Origin: Jannaschia rubra
GTDB taxonomy: Bacteria; Pseudomonadota; Alphaproteobacteria; Rhodobacterales; Rhodobacteraceae
DNA: 64,000 nt
Assembly (NCBI RefSeq): GCF_001403735.1
Contig: NZ_CXPG01000012.1
Location: 278,823 to 342,822 of the forward strand
Direction: 5' to 3'
A model generated the notes under the pieces. That model was not told where the DNA came from. It was given only the letters and a program-made list of their open reading frames with translations, and ran no database searches. Position numbers and translations under genes: made by a program. Shown in pieces: positions 25,984-36,200 of the stretch (positions are counted from its first letter, which is position 1; each line of letters starts with the position of its first letter).

Positions 25984-27702
25984 TCAACCCTTGATCAGGC
26001 CCATCGATTCGAGCTTGAGGAGCACCTGCTGCGCACAGTTGTCGACCTCATAGCCTTCGGTATCGACCACGAGTTCCGCCTGCGTCGGCTCCTCATAGGG
26101 GTCGGAGATCCCGGTGAATTCGGGGATCTTTCCGGCCCGCGCCAGCGCATAGAGGCCCTTGCGGTCGCGCCGCTCGCATTCCTCCAGCGAGGTGGCGACA
26201 TGCACCTCGACGAAGGCGCCATAGGCCTCGATCATCTCGCGCGCGGCCCGGCGTGTCGCGGTATAGGGCGCGATGGGCGCGCAGATGGCGATACCGCCGT
26301 TCTTGGTGATCTCGGAGGCGACATAGCCGATGCGGCGGATGTTGATGTCCCGATGCTCCTTCGAGAACGTCAGTTCCGACGACAGGTGCTTGCGGACCAC
26401 GTCCCCGTCCAGCAGCGTCACGGGACGCCCGCCCATCTCCATCAGCTTGACCATGATGGCGTTGGCGATGGTGGATTTGCCCGACCCAGACAAGCCGGTG
26501 AAGAACACGGTGAACCCCTGCTGCGACCGCGGCGGAGAGGTGCGGCGCAATTCCTTGACCACCTCGGGAAAGCTGAACCACTCGGGGATCTCCAGCCCCT
26601 CGCGCAGGCGGCGGCGAAGTTCGGTGCCCGAGATGTTCAGGATGGTGACGTTGTCGCGGTCCTCGATCTCGTCATTGGGCTCGTATTGCGCGCGCTCCTG
26701 CACATAGACCATGTGCTTGAAGTCGACCATCTCGATGCCGATCTCGTCCTGATGCTCGCGGAACAGGTCCTGCGCGTCATAGGGGCCATAGAAATCCTCG
26801 CCGGCGGAGTTCTTGCCCGGCCCGGCGTGGTCGCGGCCGACGATCATGTGGGTGCAGCCGTGGTTGCGGCGGATCAGCCCGTGCCACATCGCCTCGCGCG
26901 GGCCGGCCATGCGCATCGCCAGGTTCAGCAGCGACATGGTCGTGGTGGCCTGCGGATACTTGTCGAGCACCGCCTCGTAGCAGCGCACGCGCGTGAAATG
27001 GTCCACGTCGCCGGGCTTCGTCATGCCGACGACCGGGTGAATCAGCAGGTTCGCCTGCGCCTCGCGCGCGGCGCGGAAGGTCAGTTCCTGATGCGCCCGG
27101 TGCAACGGGTTGCGGGTCTGGAACGCCACGATGCGCCGCCAGCCCAGCTTGCGGAAATAGGCGCGCAACTCGTTGGGCGTGTCCCGGCGGCCGCGGAAAT
27201 CGTAGTGGACGGGCGGCTGCAATCCCGTGATGCGCCCGCCGACATAGACCGGCCCCGCCACGTTGTGCAGGTAATTCACCGCCGGATGCGCCAGGTCGTC
27301 GGCACCGAACACCTTTTCGGCCTCGTGCGACTTGTCGGGCGTCCAGATGTCCGTGACCGACAGCGTGGCCAGGATCACGCCTTCCTGGTCGCGCAGGGCG
27401 ATGTCCTTGCCCGGCTCGATCTTCTCGGCGAACTTTTCCGACACGTCGAGCGTGATGGGCATGGGCCAGAGCGTGCCGTCGGCCAGCCGCATGTCGTTGA
27501 CGACGCCATCGTAGTCGTCCTTGCCCAGGAACCCCGTCAGCGGATTGAAGCCGCCATTCATCAGAAGCTCCAGATCGCAGATCTGGCGCGGGGTCATGTC
27601 CCAGCTGACCATCTCCCCGGCCTCGCGCTTCAGCTTCTGGGCGCTCTCGTGGTTGACGTAGAGTTCCGGGATGGGGGCAAGGTTCGACGATTCAATGGTC
27701 AT
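25984..27702 (-). CDS. cysC: Bifunctional sulfate adenylyltransferase / adenylylsulfate kinase
   Basis: A 572-residue fusion activating sulfate to APS and then PAPS. The ATP sulfurylase domain (about 1-390) has FQTRNPLHRAHQELTFRAA with the catalytic H-x-x-H, and VGRDHAGPG. The APS kinase domain (about 395-572) has the P-loop FTGLSGSGKSTIANAI, LLDGDVVRKHLSSEL and the FVEVHVATSLEECERRDRKGLY region. ATG 27702 starts MTIESSNLAPIPELYVNHES, as in the Rhodobacterales fused enzyme. It stands as a single gene between hairpins. Confidence 0.97.
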   Translation of the reverse strand: MTIESSNLAPIPELYVNHESAQKLKREAGEMVSWDMTPRQICDLELLMNGGFNPLTGFLGKDDYDGVVNDMRLADGTLWPMPITLDVSEKFAEKIEPGKDIALRDQEGVILATLSVTDIWTPDKSHEAEKVFGADDLAHPAVNYLHNVAGPVYVGGRITGLQPPVHYDFRGRRDTPNELRAYFRKLGWRRIVAFQTRNPLHRAHQELTFRAAREAQANLLIHPVVGMTKPGDVDHFTRVRCYEAVLDKYPQATTTMSLLNLAMRMAGPREAMWHGLIRRNHGCTHMIVGRDHAGPGKNSAGEDFYGPYDAQDLFREHQDEIGIEMVDFKHMVYVQERAQYEPNDEIEDRDNVTILNISGTELRRRLREGLEIPEWFSFPEVVKELRRTSPPRSQQGFTVFFTGLSGSGKSTIANAIMVKLMEMGGRPVTLLDGDVVRKHLSSELTFSKEHRDINIRRIGYVASEITKNGGIAICAPIAPYTATRRAAREMIEAYGAFVEVHVATSLEECERRDRKGLYALARAGKIPEFTGISDPYEEPTQAELVVDTEGYEVDNCAQQVLLKLESMGLIKG

Positions 27703-27757
27703 GGCACAAACTTTCTGGAGCGCACGAGGCAAACGGATGGGGGCCTCTAGCCGCAAC

Positions 27758-27783
27758 GGCGCGCGGAGTTCAAGCCGCGCGCC
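27758..27783 (-). terminator. GC hairpin after the trxB-lipoprotein operon
   Basis: Perfect 9-bp stem GGCGCGCGG / CCGCGCGCC with loop AGTTCAAG. It lies 40 bp past the lipoprotein stop and upstream of sat/cysC. No T-run follows, so it could also be an RNA element in the sat/cysC leader. Confidence 0.45.
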
Positions 27784-27822
27784 GCGCAGAGCCGACATGC
27801 GGGCGGCGGCGGGCCTCGATTT

Positions 27823-29288
<1,466 letters not shown>

Positions 29289-29301
29289 TCAGGACCGTGA
29301 C

Positions 29302-29802
29302 ATGCCCGCCGCCAAGCTCGACCCCATCGACCGCCAGATCCTGTCGGAGCTTCAGGCCGACGGGCGCATGACGAACGTGGAACTGGCCCGGCGGGTCGGC
29401 ATCTCCGCCCCGCCCTGTCTGCGCCGTGTCCGCGCGCTGGAGGAGGCGGGTCTGATCCAGGGCTATCACGCCGATGTCGACGCCCGCGCCCTCGGGTTCG
29501 AGGTGCAGGTCTTCGCCATGGTCTCCCTCGCTCGACAGGCGGAAACCGACCTTTCCGCGTTCGAGGCCCGCTGCCGCGACTGGCCGCTCGTGCGCGAATG
29601 TCACATGCTGAACGGGGAGATCGACTTCATCCTGAAGTGCGTGGCCCCCGATCTCTCGACCTTCCAGTCGTTCCTGACGGGTGAGTTGACTGCCGCCGAC
29701 AACGTCGCCAGCGTCAAGACCTCGCTGGTGATCCGGGGCGCAAAGGATGTGCCCGGCGTCCCCTTCGACGTGCTGGAGGAACGCCTGGCGCGCGTGCCCT
29801 GA
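29302..29802 (+). CDS. Lrp/AsnC-family transcriptional regulator
   Basis: A 166-residue regulator. The N-terminal helix-turn-helix reads LDPIDRQILSELQADGRMTN, VELARRVGISAPPCLRRVRALEEAG, and the C-terminal RAM ligand-binding domain includes VQVFAMVSLARQAE, RECHMLNGEIDFILKC and SVKTSLVIRGAKDV. The ligand is likely an amino acid, not identifiable here. Divergent from trxB, an arrangement repeated in Rhodobacterales. Confidence 0.93.
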   Translation: MPAAKLDPIDRQILSELQADGRMTNVELARRVGISAPPCLRRVRALEEAGLIQGYHADVDARALGFEVQVFAMVSLARQAETDLSAFEARCRDWPLVRECHMLNGEIDFILKCVAPDLSTFQSFLTGELTAADNVASVKTSLVIRGAKDVPGVPFDVLEERLARVP

Positions 29803-29805
29803 CGC

Positions 29806-30186
29806 CTATTCCTTCCGCATCGCCTTCGGCGCGCCCGTCCCCATGTCGGTGCCGGTGTACTCCAGCCCCGCTTCCTTCCAGGCGGCCAACCCGCCTTCCA
29901 TGTGCGCGATCTCGTCGAAGCCCGCCTTGAGGCACTGCTCCGCCACCTTCCCCGACCGCACCGCCGACCCGCAATGCAGCACGATCCGCTTGTCAGCCTG
30001 CCCCGGCAGATAGGCGGGGTCGAAGGATTGCATGGGCGACAGCAACGCGGCGGGAATGCGCTCGAAGCTGAACTCCTGCGGCGTCCGCACGTCGATCAGG
30101 ACGATCTCGCGCCTGTCTATCGCATCCGACACCTCCTGCGGGGTCATGGTGACGATGGTGCCGTCTTCGGTCTGGTCGCGATTCAT
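29806..30186 (-). CDS. Rhodanese-like sulfurtransferase domain protein
   Basis: A 126-residue single rhodanese domain. The active Cys is in IVLHCGSAVRSGKVAEQCL, preceded by EIVLIDVRTPQEFSFERIPAA, and followed by HMEGGLAAWKEAGL. The six-residue loop after the Cys (GSAVRS) fits a sulfurtransferase rather than a phosphatase. Its ATG overlaps the stop of the upstream MBL dioxygenase-like gene, so both act together, most plausibly moving sulfane sulfur during persulfide oxidation. Convergent with lrp, 3 bp apart. Confidence 0.92.
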   Translation of the reverse strand: MNRDQTEDGTIVTMTPQEVSDAIDRREIVLIDVRTPQEFSFERIPAALLSPMQSFDPAYLPGQADKRIVLHCGSAVRSGKVAEQCLKAGFDEIAHMEGGLAAWKEAGLEYTGTDMGTGAPKAMRKE

Positions 30187-31100
30187 TCCGGAACCTCCTG
30201 TGCAAAGCGGTTGAGGGGGATCTTCAGGTATCGGTTGCCGTCCGCCTCCGTCTCGGGCAGGCGCCCGGCGCGCAGGTTCATCTGCAAGACGTGCAGCATC
30301 CGGTCCGGCAGGGGCAGCGTCCGGTCGCGTGCCTCGCGCCGTTCGACGTAATCCTCGCGCGACGTTCCCCCACCGATGTGCTTGTTCTCCGTTCGCTGCT
30401 CGGCCACGGTCGCTTCCCAGGCAGGCTCCGGCCGGTCGTCTGTGCCGTAGTCGTGGCCTACGAACAGACGCGTGTCGTCGGGCAGCGTCAGGATTTCCTG
30501 CAAGCTGTCATAGAGCTTCGCCGCCGACCCGCCGGGAAAATCCGCGCGCGAGGTTCCCGCGTCGGGCTGCATGAAGGTATCGTGCACGAAGGCCGCGTCA
30601 TGCCCCACAACATAGGTGATCGACCCCAGCGTGTGCCCCGGCGACAGCATCACCCGCACGGGCAATTCGCCGATGTGAAAAGTGTCGCCATCCGCAAACA
30701 GCCGGTCGAAATCGCGCTCCGGATCGAAGGCGTCGGGCATGTGATAGAGGTCGCGCCACAACTCCGCGATCCCGGCCACCTTGGCGCCGATAGCATTGGG
30801 CGCGCCCGTCTTGCCGCGCAGATAGTCCGAGGCCATCAGGTGATCGGCGTGGGGGTGCGTGTCGAGCACCCATTCCACCGTCAGCCCCCGGTCGCGCACA
30901 TGCGACAGGATGCGGTCGGCCTGCGCGGTGTCGGTCTGCGCGGCCTTGGGGTCGAAACCCATGACCACGTCGATCAACGCGGCCTTCTTCGTGGCCGGGT
31001 CCGAGACGACATACTGGATGCTGCCGGTATCCTCTTCGTAGAAGCCCGTCACCTCGGCCGATCCCGGCCCCTTCGATGCGCTCGTCGATGTCGCGGTCAT
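30183..31100 (-). CDS. MBL-fold persulfide dioxygenase-like hydrolase (Blh/ETHE1 type)
   Basis: A 305-residue metallo-beta-lactamase-fold protein. Features: EDTGSIQYVVSDPATKKAALIDVVMG at the N-terminus (split here as known family text), the motif LDTHPHADHLMASDYL, VMLSPGHTLGSITYVVG, FVHDTFMQPDAGTSRADF and LFVGHDYG. These match the Blh/ETHE1/CstB-like group, where iron enzymes oxidise persulfides to sulfite. Coupling to a rhodanese gene supports this. ATG 31100 follows GGGAGGAGGGGA; the longer frame from 31184 lacks support. Confidence 0.88.
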   Translation of the reverse strand: MTATSTSASKGPGSAEVTGFYEEDTGSIQYVVSDPATKKAALIDVVMGFDPKAAQTDTAQADRILSHVRDRGLTVEWVLDTHPHADHLMASDYLRGKTGAPNAIGAKVAGIAELWRDLYHMPDAFDPERDFDRLFADGDTFHIGELPVRVMLSPGHTLGSITYVVGHDAAFVHDTFMQPDAGTSRADFPGGSAAKLYDSLQEILTLPDDTRLFVGHDYGTDDRPEPAWEATVAEQRTENKHIGGGTSREDYVERREARDRTLPLPDRMLHVLQMNLRAGRLPETEADGNRYLKIPLNRFAQEVPE

Positions 31101-31180
31101 GTCCCCTCCTCCCGTTCTGACGTTTCGGGTTCGAAGGGAAAACGACCCGGCCCGGCCTTTGTTCCGGGCCGAACGGGCCA

Positions 31181-32101
31181 TCACATCGTGAGGACGGGAA
31201 TGATCTGCTTCTTGCGGCTCATCACGCCCGGCAGGACCACGGTATCACCCGTGACGGTGACGCCGAAGCTCGCCTCGGCCACTGCCTGCGTCAGAGTGTC
31301 TGGGACCAGCAACGTCGCTTCCTCGGCCAGAATGTCGACGACGAACAGCAGAACGCGCTCCACCCCGTCCTCCTCGGCCACCTTGGGCATCGCGGCGACC
31401 AACGCGTCCTTGCGCTGCAGGATCGCGGCGGGCGACGTCGTCTCCAGCACCGACACGCGAAGCTTCGTCCCCTCCATGTCGAACTCCTTGGAGTCCATCC
31501 GCAGCAGCGCCTCCTCCGACCAGGCCGACACGTCCGACTTGGCCGCGAACATCTCCGCGGCGAACTCGGGGATATCGACGCCCAGGTCCGACGCCAGCCG
31601 CTCGGCCAGCGCGCGGTCGTGATCGGTGGTGGTGGGCGAGCGGAACTCCAGCGTGTCCGACAGGATGCAGGTGAGCATCGCGCCCCGGATGCCTTCCGGC
31701 GCCGACGACAGCGACTGGCCCATCAGGTCGGCCATGATCGTGGCGGTGCAGGCCAGCGGACGGATGGTGATGTCGATCGGCCCCAGCGTCTCCAGCCCGC
31801 CCACCAGCCGGTGATGGTCGATGATCTGGCACAGGTCCGCCTCGGCGATGCCATCGGGCAGTTCGGCGGGGTTGTTGGTGTCGACGACGACGCAGCGCTG
31901 CCCTTCCTCCAGATCCGCGATGATCCGCGGCTTGGGCAGGTTCCACCGCTCCAGCATCCAGGTCGCTTCGGTGTTCGGCTCGCCCAGCAGGGCGGGCTCG
32001 GCCTCGGTGCCCACGACTTCGTTCATGTACCAGGCCCAGGCGATGGCGCTGCCGGTGGAATCGGTATCGGGGGACTTGTGTCCGAAGACGAGGGTGGTCA
32101 T
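31181..32101 (-). CDS. ppaC: Manganese-dependent inorganic pyrophosphatase
   Basis: A 306-residue DHH-family pyrophosphatase (family II). Signatures: TLVFGHKSPDTDSTGSAIA (metal site His and Asp residues), CVVVDTNNPAEL, QIIDHHRLVGG (the DHH motif), RPLACTATIMADLM, and the C-terminal DHHA2 domain with PGVMSRKKQIIPVL (the SRKKQ substrate loop). It drives biosynthesis by hydrolysing PPi. The downstream sulfur genes start 80 bp later; the ATP sulfurylase that makes PPi is 3.5 kb away. Confidence 0.96.
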   Translation of the reverse strand: MTTLVFGHKSPDTDSTGSAIAWAWYMNEVVGTEAEPALLGEPNTEATWMLERWNLPKPRIIADLEEGQRCVVVDTNNPAELPDGIAEADLCQIIDHHRLVGGLETLGPIDITIRPLACTATIMADLMGQSLSSAPEGIRGAMLTCILSDTLEFRSPTTTDHDRALAERLASDLGVDIPEFAAEMFAAKSDVSAWSEEALLRMDSKEFDMEGTKLRVSVLETTSPAAILQRKDALVAAMPKVAEEDGVERVLLFVVDILAEEATLLVPDTLTQAVAEASFGVTVTGDTVVLPGVMSRKKQIIPVLTM

Positions 32102-32172
32102 GGCAGGGGTCCGTGCGTTGAAATCAGGTCGGCGCGGCCTTAACGCGCGCCGACCGGCTTGTCACGGGTGCC

Positions 32173-32817
32173 ATGCAAGAGACCGACCTCTATCCGCCGA
32201 TCAAGACCTTCCTCGAAGGTCAGGGCTACGCTGTGAAGGGAGAGATCGGCCCCGCCGACGTCGTGGCCCTGCGCGACGACGACCCCCCGGTGATCGTCGA
32301 ACTCAAGACCGCCTTCAGCCTCGCCCTCCTCCATCAGGGCATCGATCGGCAGGCGGTGACGCCACATGTCTACCTCGCCGTGCCCGACGCGGGCGGCGCG
32401 CGCGGGTGGAAGGCGCTGCGCGCGAACCTGAAACTCGCCCGCCGGCTGGGCCTCGGAGTGCTGACAGTGCGGCTGTCGGACGGTCTCGTGACCGTCCACT
32501 GCGACCCCGGCCCCTTCCGTCCGCGCCTGACCACGAAGCCCCGCGAACGCCTGCTCCGCGAATTCGCCGCCCGCCGGGGCGACCCGTCGCCGGGCGGTGC
32601 CACGGGCGCGGGTCTCGTCACCGCCTACCGTCAGGACGCCATGGTCCTCGCCCGCCACCTCGCCGTCCAAGGCCCCTGCCGCGGCCGCGACGTGCGCGAC
32701 GCCACCGGCATCCCCAATGCCACCCGGATCATGCGCGACAACCACTACGGCTGGTTCGCCCGCACCGCCCCCGGCACCTACGCGCTCAGCGCGGAGGGCC
32801 GCGACGCCTGCGGCTGA
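32173..32817 (+). CDS. DUF2161 family protein, putative PD-(D/E)XK phosphodiesterase
   Basis: A 214-residue protein common in Rhodobacterales. The N-terminal part shows a nuclease-like core: LYPPIKTFLEGQGYAVKGEIGPADVVAL, then VIVELKTAFSLAL, giving the E/D...D...E-x-K arrangement of restriction-endonuclease-fold enzymes. The C-terminal part (VLARHLAVQGPCRGRDVRDATGIPNATRIMRDNHYGWF, in pieces) looks like a winged-helix. No biological role is established. Only 4 bp separate it from an EamA transporter gene. Confidence 0.85.
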   Translation: MQETDLYPPIKTFLEGQGYAVKGEIGPADVVALRDDDPPVIVELKTAFSLALLHQGIDRQAVTPHVYLAVPDAGGARGWKALRANLKLARRLGLGVLTVRLSDGLVTVHCDPGPFRPRLTTKPRERLLREFAARRGDPSPGGATGAGLVTAYRQDAMVLARHLAVQGPCRGRDVRDATGIPNATRIMRDNHYGWFARTAPGTYALSAEGRDACG

Positions 32818-32821
32818 CCCG

Positions 32822-33667
32822 ATGCCACTCGTCCTCCTCACCGCCACGGCGCTCGTATTCCTCGCGGCGAACTCGATCCTCACGCGGGCGGGGGTGCTGG
32901 ACGGGACGGACCCGCTGGTCTTCGCCGTGATCCGCGTGGCGGCGGGGGCCGCGGTGCTCACGGCGCTCGCGGCCCGACGGGGCATCACGCTGACCGGCAC
33001 CCGCCGCTGGGGCGCGGCGGCGGCGCTCTCGGTCTACCTGCTGGGCTTCTCGCTCGCCTACCGCAGCCTCGACGCGGGGCTCGGCGCGCTGATCCTGTTC
33101 GCTACGGTGCAGCTCGGCCTCTTTGCCCTCTCGCTCCTGCGCGGGGAACCGACGGGACCGCTCCGCCTCGCCGGCATGGCGCTGGCCCTTGGCGGTCTCG
33201 TCTGGCTCCTGCTGCCGGGCGGCGGGGTGGCAGCCCGCCCGCTCGACGTGGCGCTCATGGTCGCGGCGGGGCTCGGCTGGGCCGCCTATTCCCTCGCCGG
33301 CCGGTCCGAGCCGCGTCCCCTCGCAGGCTCCGCCGGCAACTTCCTCATCGCGACGCTGGCCTTCGCGCTGGCCGCGCCCTTCTGGTGGGGCGCGCCGGTC
33401 ACGGCCTTCGGCGCGCTGATGGCGGCGGCGTCGGGCGCTATCGCCTCGGGGCTGGGCTATGCCCTGCTGTTCCGGGTGCTGCCGCGCATGGGAATCGCCA
33501 CGGCGGGCGTGGCGCAACTCGCGGTGCCGGTGATCGCCACCCTCCTCGGTGCGGCGCTGCTGGCCGAGGTTCCGCCGCCCCGCGCCCTGGCCTCCGGCGC
33601 GCTCGTCCTCGCCGGGATCGCGCTCGCGACCTTTCGCTACTCGACCATCCGCTCCAGCGGGTCATAG
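32822..33667 (+). CDS. EamA-family (DMT superfamily) transporter
   Basis: A 281-residue inner-membrane protein with about ten hydrophobic helices in two EamA repeats, starting MPLVLLTATALVFLAANSIL and ending PRALASGALVLAGIALATF. Typical repeat text is LRLAGMALALGGLVWLLLPG, PLAGSAGNFLIATLAFALAA and IATAGVAQLAVPVIATLLGA. Members export metabolites or amino acids; the substrate is unknown. Its 3' end overlaps the convergent Nudix gene by 31 bp. Confidence 0.88.
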   Translation: MPLVLLTATALVFLAANSILTRAGVLDGTDPLVFAVIRVAAGAAVLTALAARRGITLTGTRRWGAAAALSVYLLGFSLAYRSLDAGLGALILFATVQLGLFALSLLRGEPTGPLRLAGMALALGGLVWLLLPGGGVAARPLDVALMVAAGLGWAAYSLAGRSEPRPLAGSAGNFLIATLAFALAAPFWWGAPVTAFGALMAAASGAIASGLGYALLFRVLPRMGIATAGVAQLAVPVIATLLGAALLAEVPPPRALASGALVLAGIALATFRYSTIRSSGS

Positions 33668-34083
33668 ACCGCGCCGCCCGCTTCCCAGGCGACCGAGGGC
33701 AGGGTCAGGGGCCGCAGGTGCAGCCCCTCCACCTCCGCCCGCGTGACCCAACGGCGGCGGGTCACGATCCCTTCCGGGTCGCGCCAGGCATCGTCCAGCG
33801 CCCCGGCGACAAGGCGGCAGCGAAAGAACACCTCGACCTGATGCATGCCCCGCTCCGGGCTATGCCATTCGTTGATCAGGCATGGCTCGCCGACCGAAAT
33901 CTCCAGCCCCGTCTCCTCGCGCACCTCGCGGATGAGGGTCTGGGGCAGGCCGACATGCGGCTCCGCTCCGCCTCCCGGCGCACACCACAGGTCGCTCGTG
34001 GGGCCAGGCCAGGCGTTGACCAAAAGCAGCCGGTCGTCGTGGATCAGAACGGCGCGCGCCGCGATGCGGATGGGTCGGCTCAT
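33637..34083 (-). CDS. Nudix hydrolase
   Basis: A 148-residue pyrophosphohydrolase. The Nudix box is GGGAEPHVGLPQTLIREVRE followed by ETGLEI. The metal-binding REVREETG core is intact, but the first Glu of the consensus G-x5-E is valine by my alignment. N-terminal IRIAARAVLIHDDRLLLVNA and DLWCAPGGG are family-like. Substrate unknown. It overlaps the EamA 3' end on the other strand. Confidence 0.9.
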   Translation of the reverse strand: MSRPIRIAARAVLIHDDRLLLVNAWPGPTSDLWCAPGGGAEPHVGLPQTLIREVREETGLEISVGEPCLINEWHSPERGMHQVEVFFRCRLVAGALDDAWRDPEGIVTRRRWVTRAEVEGLHLRPLTLPSVAWEAGGAVYDPLERMVE

Positions 34084-34128
34084 CCCCCGTCCCTAGCGCG
34101 CGTCGCCGCCGCGCACTAGATGCCGGGG

Positions 34129-34875
34129 ATGCTCCGCCTCGCCCTCCTCCTCATGCTTGCCGCCCTGCCCGCCCGGGCGGGCGCCGTGCCCGACTGCGTC
34201 GTCCTCCTCCACGGCCTCGCGCGCAGCGACGCCTCCCTTCTGGTGATGGAGGAAGCCCTCCGCGCCAGCGACTACCGCGTCGTCAACAGCGATTACGATT
34301 CCAGCTCCGGCACGGTCCGCGAACTGGCCGACGCGGCCTTGCCCCGCGCCATCGCCCGCTGCGGGCTGTCGCCACGGATCCACTTCGTCACCCATTCCAT
34401 GGGCGCGATCCTGCTGCGCGACTGGATGCCCCGCAACGACCTGCCCCGTCTTGGCCGCACCGTGATGATGGCCCCGCCGAACCACGGGTCCGAGATCGTG
34501 GACGTTCTGGGCGAGGTCGCGGCCTTCGAATGGATCAATGGCCCCGCGGGGTTGGAGATGGCCACCGACGGTCTGCCCGCGCAGCTGGGCCCCGTCTGGC
34601 CCGGCGTGGGCGTCATCGCCGGCACCCGCAGCCTCAGCCCCGTCTTCTCGACCATCCTGCCCGGCCCCGACGACGGCAAGGTCTCCGTCGCCTCGACGCG
34701 GGTGGAGGGCATGGACGACCACATCGCCCTGCCCGTGACCCACACCTTCATGATGAACCAGCCCCTCGTCATCGGCCAGGTGTTGGCCTTCCTGCGCACC
34801 GGCACCTTCGATCCGGACCTGACGCTGACGGACGTGGTGGAGGAGTTTCTGGGCGAGGAGACGGACGGGGGGTGA
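34129..34875 (+). CDS. Secreted alpha/beta-hydrolase, lipase-like
   Basis: A 248-residue protein with a signal peptide [19 protein letters not shown]. The mature part begins [21 protein letters not shown] (oxyanion-hole HGLA) and carries the nucleophile elbow [15 protein letters not shown], with Ser in H-S-M-G. Later [20 protein letters not shown] and [12 protein letters not shown] can supply Asp and His. This resembles the DUF7379/PGAP1-like lipase-type hydrolases. ATG 34129 is chosen for the signal peptide; ATG 34120 would add three residues. It lies just before the AT-rich islet. Confidence 0.85.
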   Translation: MLRLALLLMLAALPARAGAVPDCVVLLHGLARSDASLLVMEEALRASDYRVVNSDYDSSSGTVRELADAALPRAIARCGLSPRIHFVTHSMGAILLRDWMPRNDLPRLGRTVMMAPPNHGSEIVDVLGEVAAFEWINGPAGLEMATDGLPAQLGPVWPGVGVIAGTRSLSPVFSTILPGPDDGKVSVASTRVEGMDDHIALPVTHTFMMNQPLVIGQVLAFLRTGTFDPDLTLTDVVEEFLGEETDGG

Positions 34876-34889
34876 GGGAGGGGTGGCTT

Positions 34890-36170
34890 TCCGGGACCAA
34901 GTTGCCTTTTAAGGAAGTTTTTGTCAGTATTACCATCTGAAAGCGATCTAATAATTCGTCGAAGTCCTCAGAAACTTCACAGATGCTTGCAATGAACGGC
35001 TAAAGAGTGTTAAATTTAAAAATGCTTGAAGGAAAGCGCCATCTTTTAAAGATGGCACTTGAGATGGCGCTTTTCGAAGCGAGAACAGAAGAGGAAGTTT
35101 GGGTCAGCGTTAGTGCGCCAGCAAACTCTAGATTGCCAATTGCGGCGGCCTGTTCTTTCCACCAGAAGAACATTGATTTTGAGTTTGAGCGAGGAAGTAA
35201 TGGGCTTCTTTGTAGTGTCGTAGCTTCTTGTAAAACAGACGCTGAATTAGTTCCGAAGCTTTTTTCGCGCGCAGCTAACGGTTGTGATTGGACTATCATA
35301 GAACCGCCTGATGATAGATGCACTGAGTTGATGGATGCTTTGTGTCGCATAGAAGGTTATCTTGCCCCTTTTGGATTGATTGGGCTTGACTTCCGGAGAC
35401 TGGAATGGTCGTGGTTTATCCGGAACGGGGCGAGTAAGCGAAAACTAATTTTCTCTTTCAAGCTAAACTTCGAGCCAAACCAGATCAGGCAATCTACGTT
35501 GTCCGTCTCGGACCTGACGTCGCTCACGAGCGAGGCGTTAAAAGGCACTGGGAAAGCGCTCCTTACTCTTAGCATATTCAGAATGGGAGAAGATTTATTT
35601 CAAAATTGTAAATACCAAGAAGCCCTGCGCCACTTTCTATTATCCTTGGAGCATGAGTTCGCTGAGGGGAAATTTAGAGCTGCCGATGTTGAGAAAATCT
35701 ATTATAAGTCAGATAGTTTAGTTGCGGCTATAAAGGGCGCTGAAAGACATGCTCGCTATTTCGTGCATGGTGGAGATATTAGTGAAGAGACGGTCCTCGA
35801 TTTGCTGACTTCTCGAACGCCTGCTAACGTAATTCATTGGCTTGTAAACTTGCGTGGATATCTCTTTCATCAATCGGCTAAGCGGGCAGAAAATTGGCAT
35901 CCCTCTTTGCAAATATCTCACAAGGAAGAAGCCATTCTAGTTCGCTCGATACTGGTAACCGTGATTAGGGACATAGTCCGCGGCGCTACCTAAATTACTA
36001 TCGAAACACATAGTTTATCGAACGGCTAACCGCTGTTGCTATAGGTTGGAGCGTGAGGTCCGTCAGCCTTCACCAGATCTTTGTTCCGACCCAGCCCCGC
36101 CAGCCTGCCTTGAAGAAACCTCCAGCCTTCAAGAGTCATCAAACTACTACTCCGGCGAATTCGGCGCACC
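34890..36170. other. AT-rich islet, probable horizontally acquired segment
   Basis: Base composition drops abruptly from the GC-rich background to AT-rich text (for example runs such as TTAAATTTAAAAATG) and returns to GC-rich at about 36170. It contains one gene with A/T-rich codons. No integrase, tRNA, clear direct repeats or inverted repeats were found at the edges. The segment 35994-36200 after the gene holds nothing I can identify. Confidence 0.75.
35022..35993 (+). CDS. Unrecognised protein with a possible C-terminal HEPN (MauJ/ApeA-like) domain
   Basis: A 323-residue protein with codon use unlike every neighbour. The N-terminal 170 residues (MLEGKRHLLKMALEMALFEA onward) are not recognised. 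The C-terminal 140 residues are predicted helical: RMGEDLFQNCKYQEALRHFL, HARYFVHGG, then VNLRGYLFHQSAKRAENWHP and an EEAILVRSILVTVIRDIV helix. R278 and H283 form an R-x4-H motif, the RNase hallmark of HEPN domains, and the following W-H-P-S resembles MauJ/ApeA-like members. This is inference from pattern, not a confirmed family. GTG 35007 is an alternative start adding five residues; neither start has a good ribosome binding site. It is monocistronic. Confidence 0.7.
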   Translation: MLEGKRHLLKMALEMALFEARTEEEVWVSVSAPANSRLPIAAACSFHQKNIDFEFERGSNGLLCSVVASCKTDAELVPKLFSRAANGCDWTIIEPPDDRCTELMDALCRIEGYLAPFGLIGLDFRRLEWSWFIRNGASKRKLIFSFKLNFEPNQIRQSTLSVSDLTSLTSEALKGTGKALLTLSIFRMGEDLFQNCKYQEALRHFLLSLEHEFAEGKFRAADVEKIYYKSDSLVAAIKGAERHARYFVHGGDISEETVLDLLTSRTPANVIHWLVNLRGYLFHQSAKRAENWHPSLQISHKEEAILVRSILVTVIRDIVRGAT

Positions 36171-36200
36171 GAGATGCGACAAGACTTCTCCTACCAACCC

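Noticed and set aside
34876..36200. AT-rich islet as a prophage or integrative element
   Set aside because: No integrase, tRNA, phage gene or flanking repeats were seen; only one gene is present.
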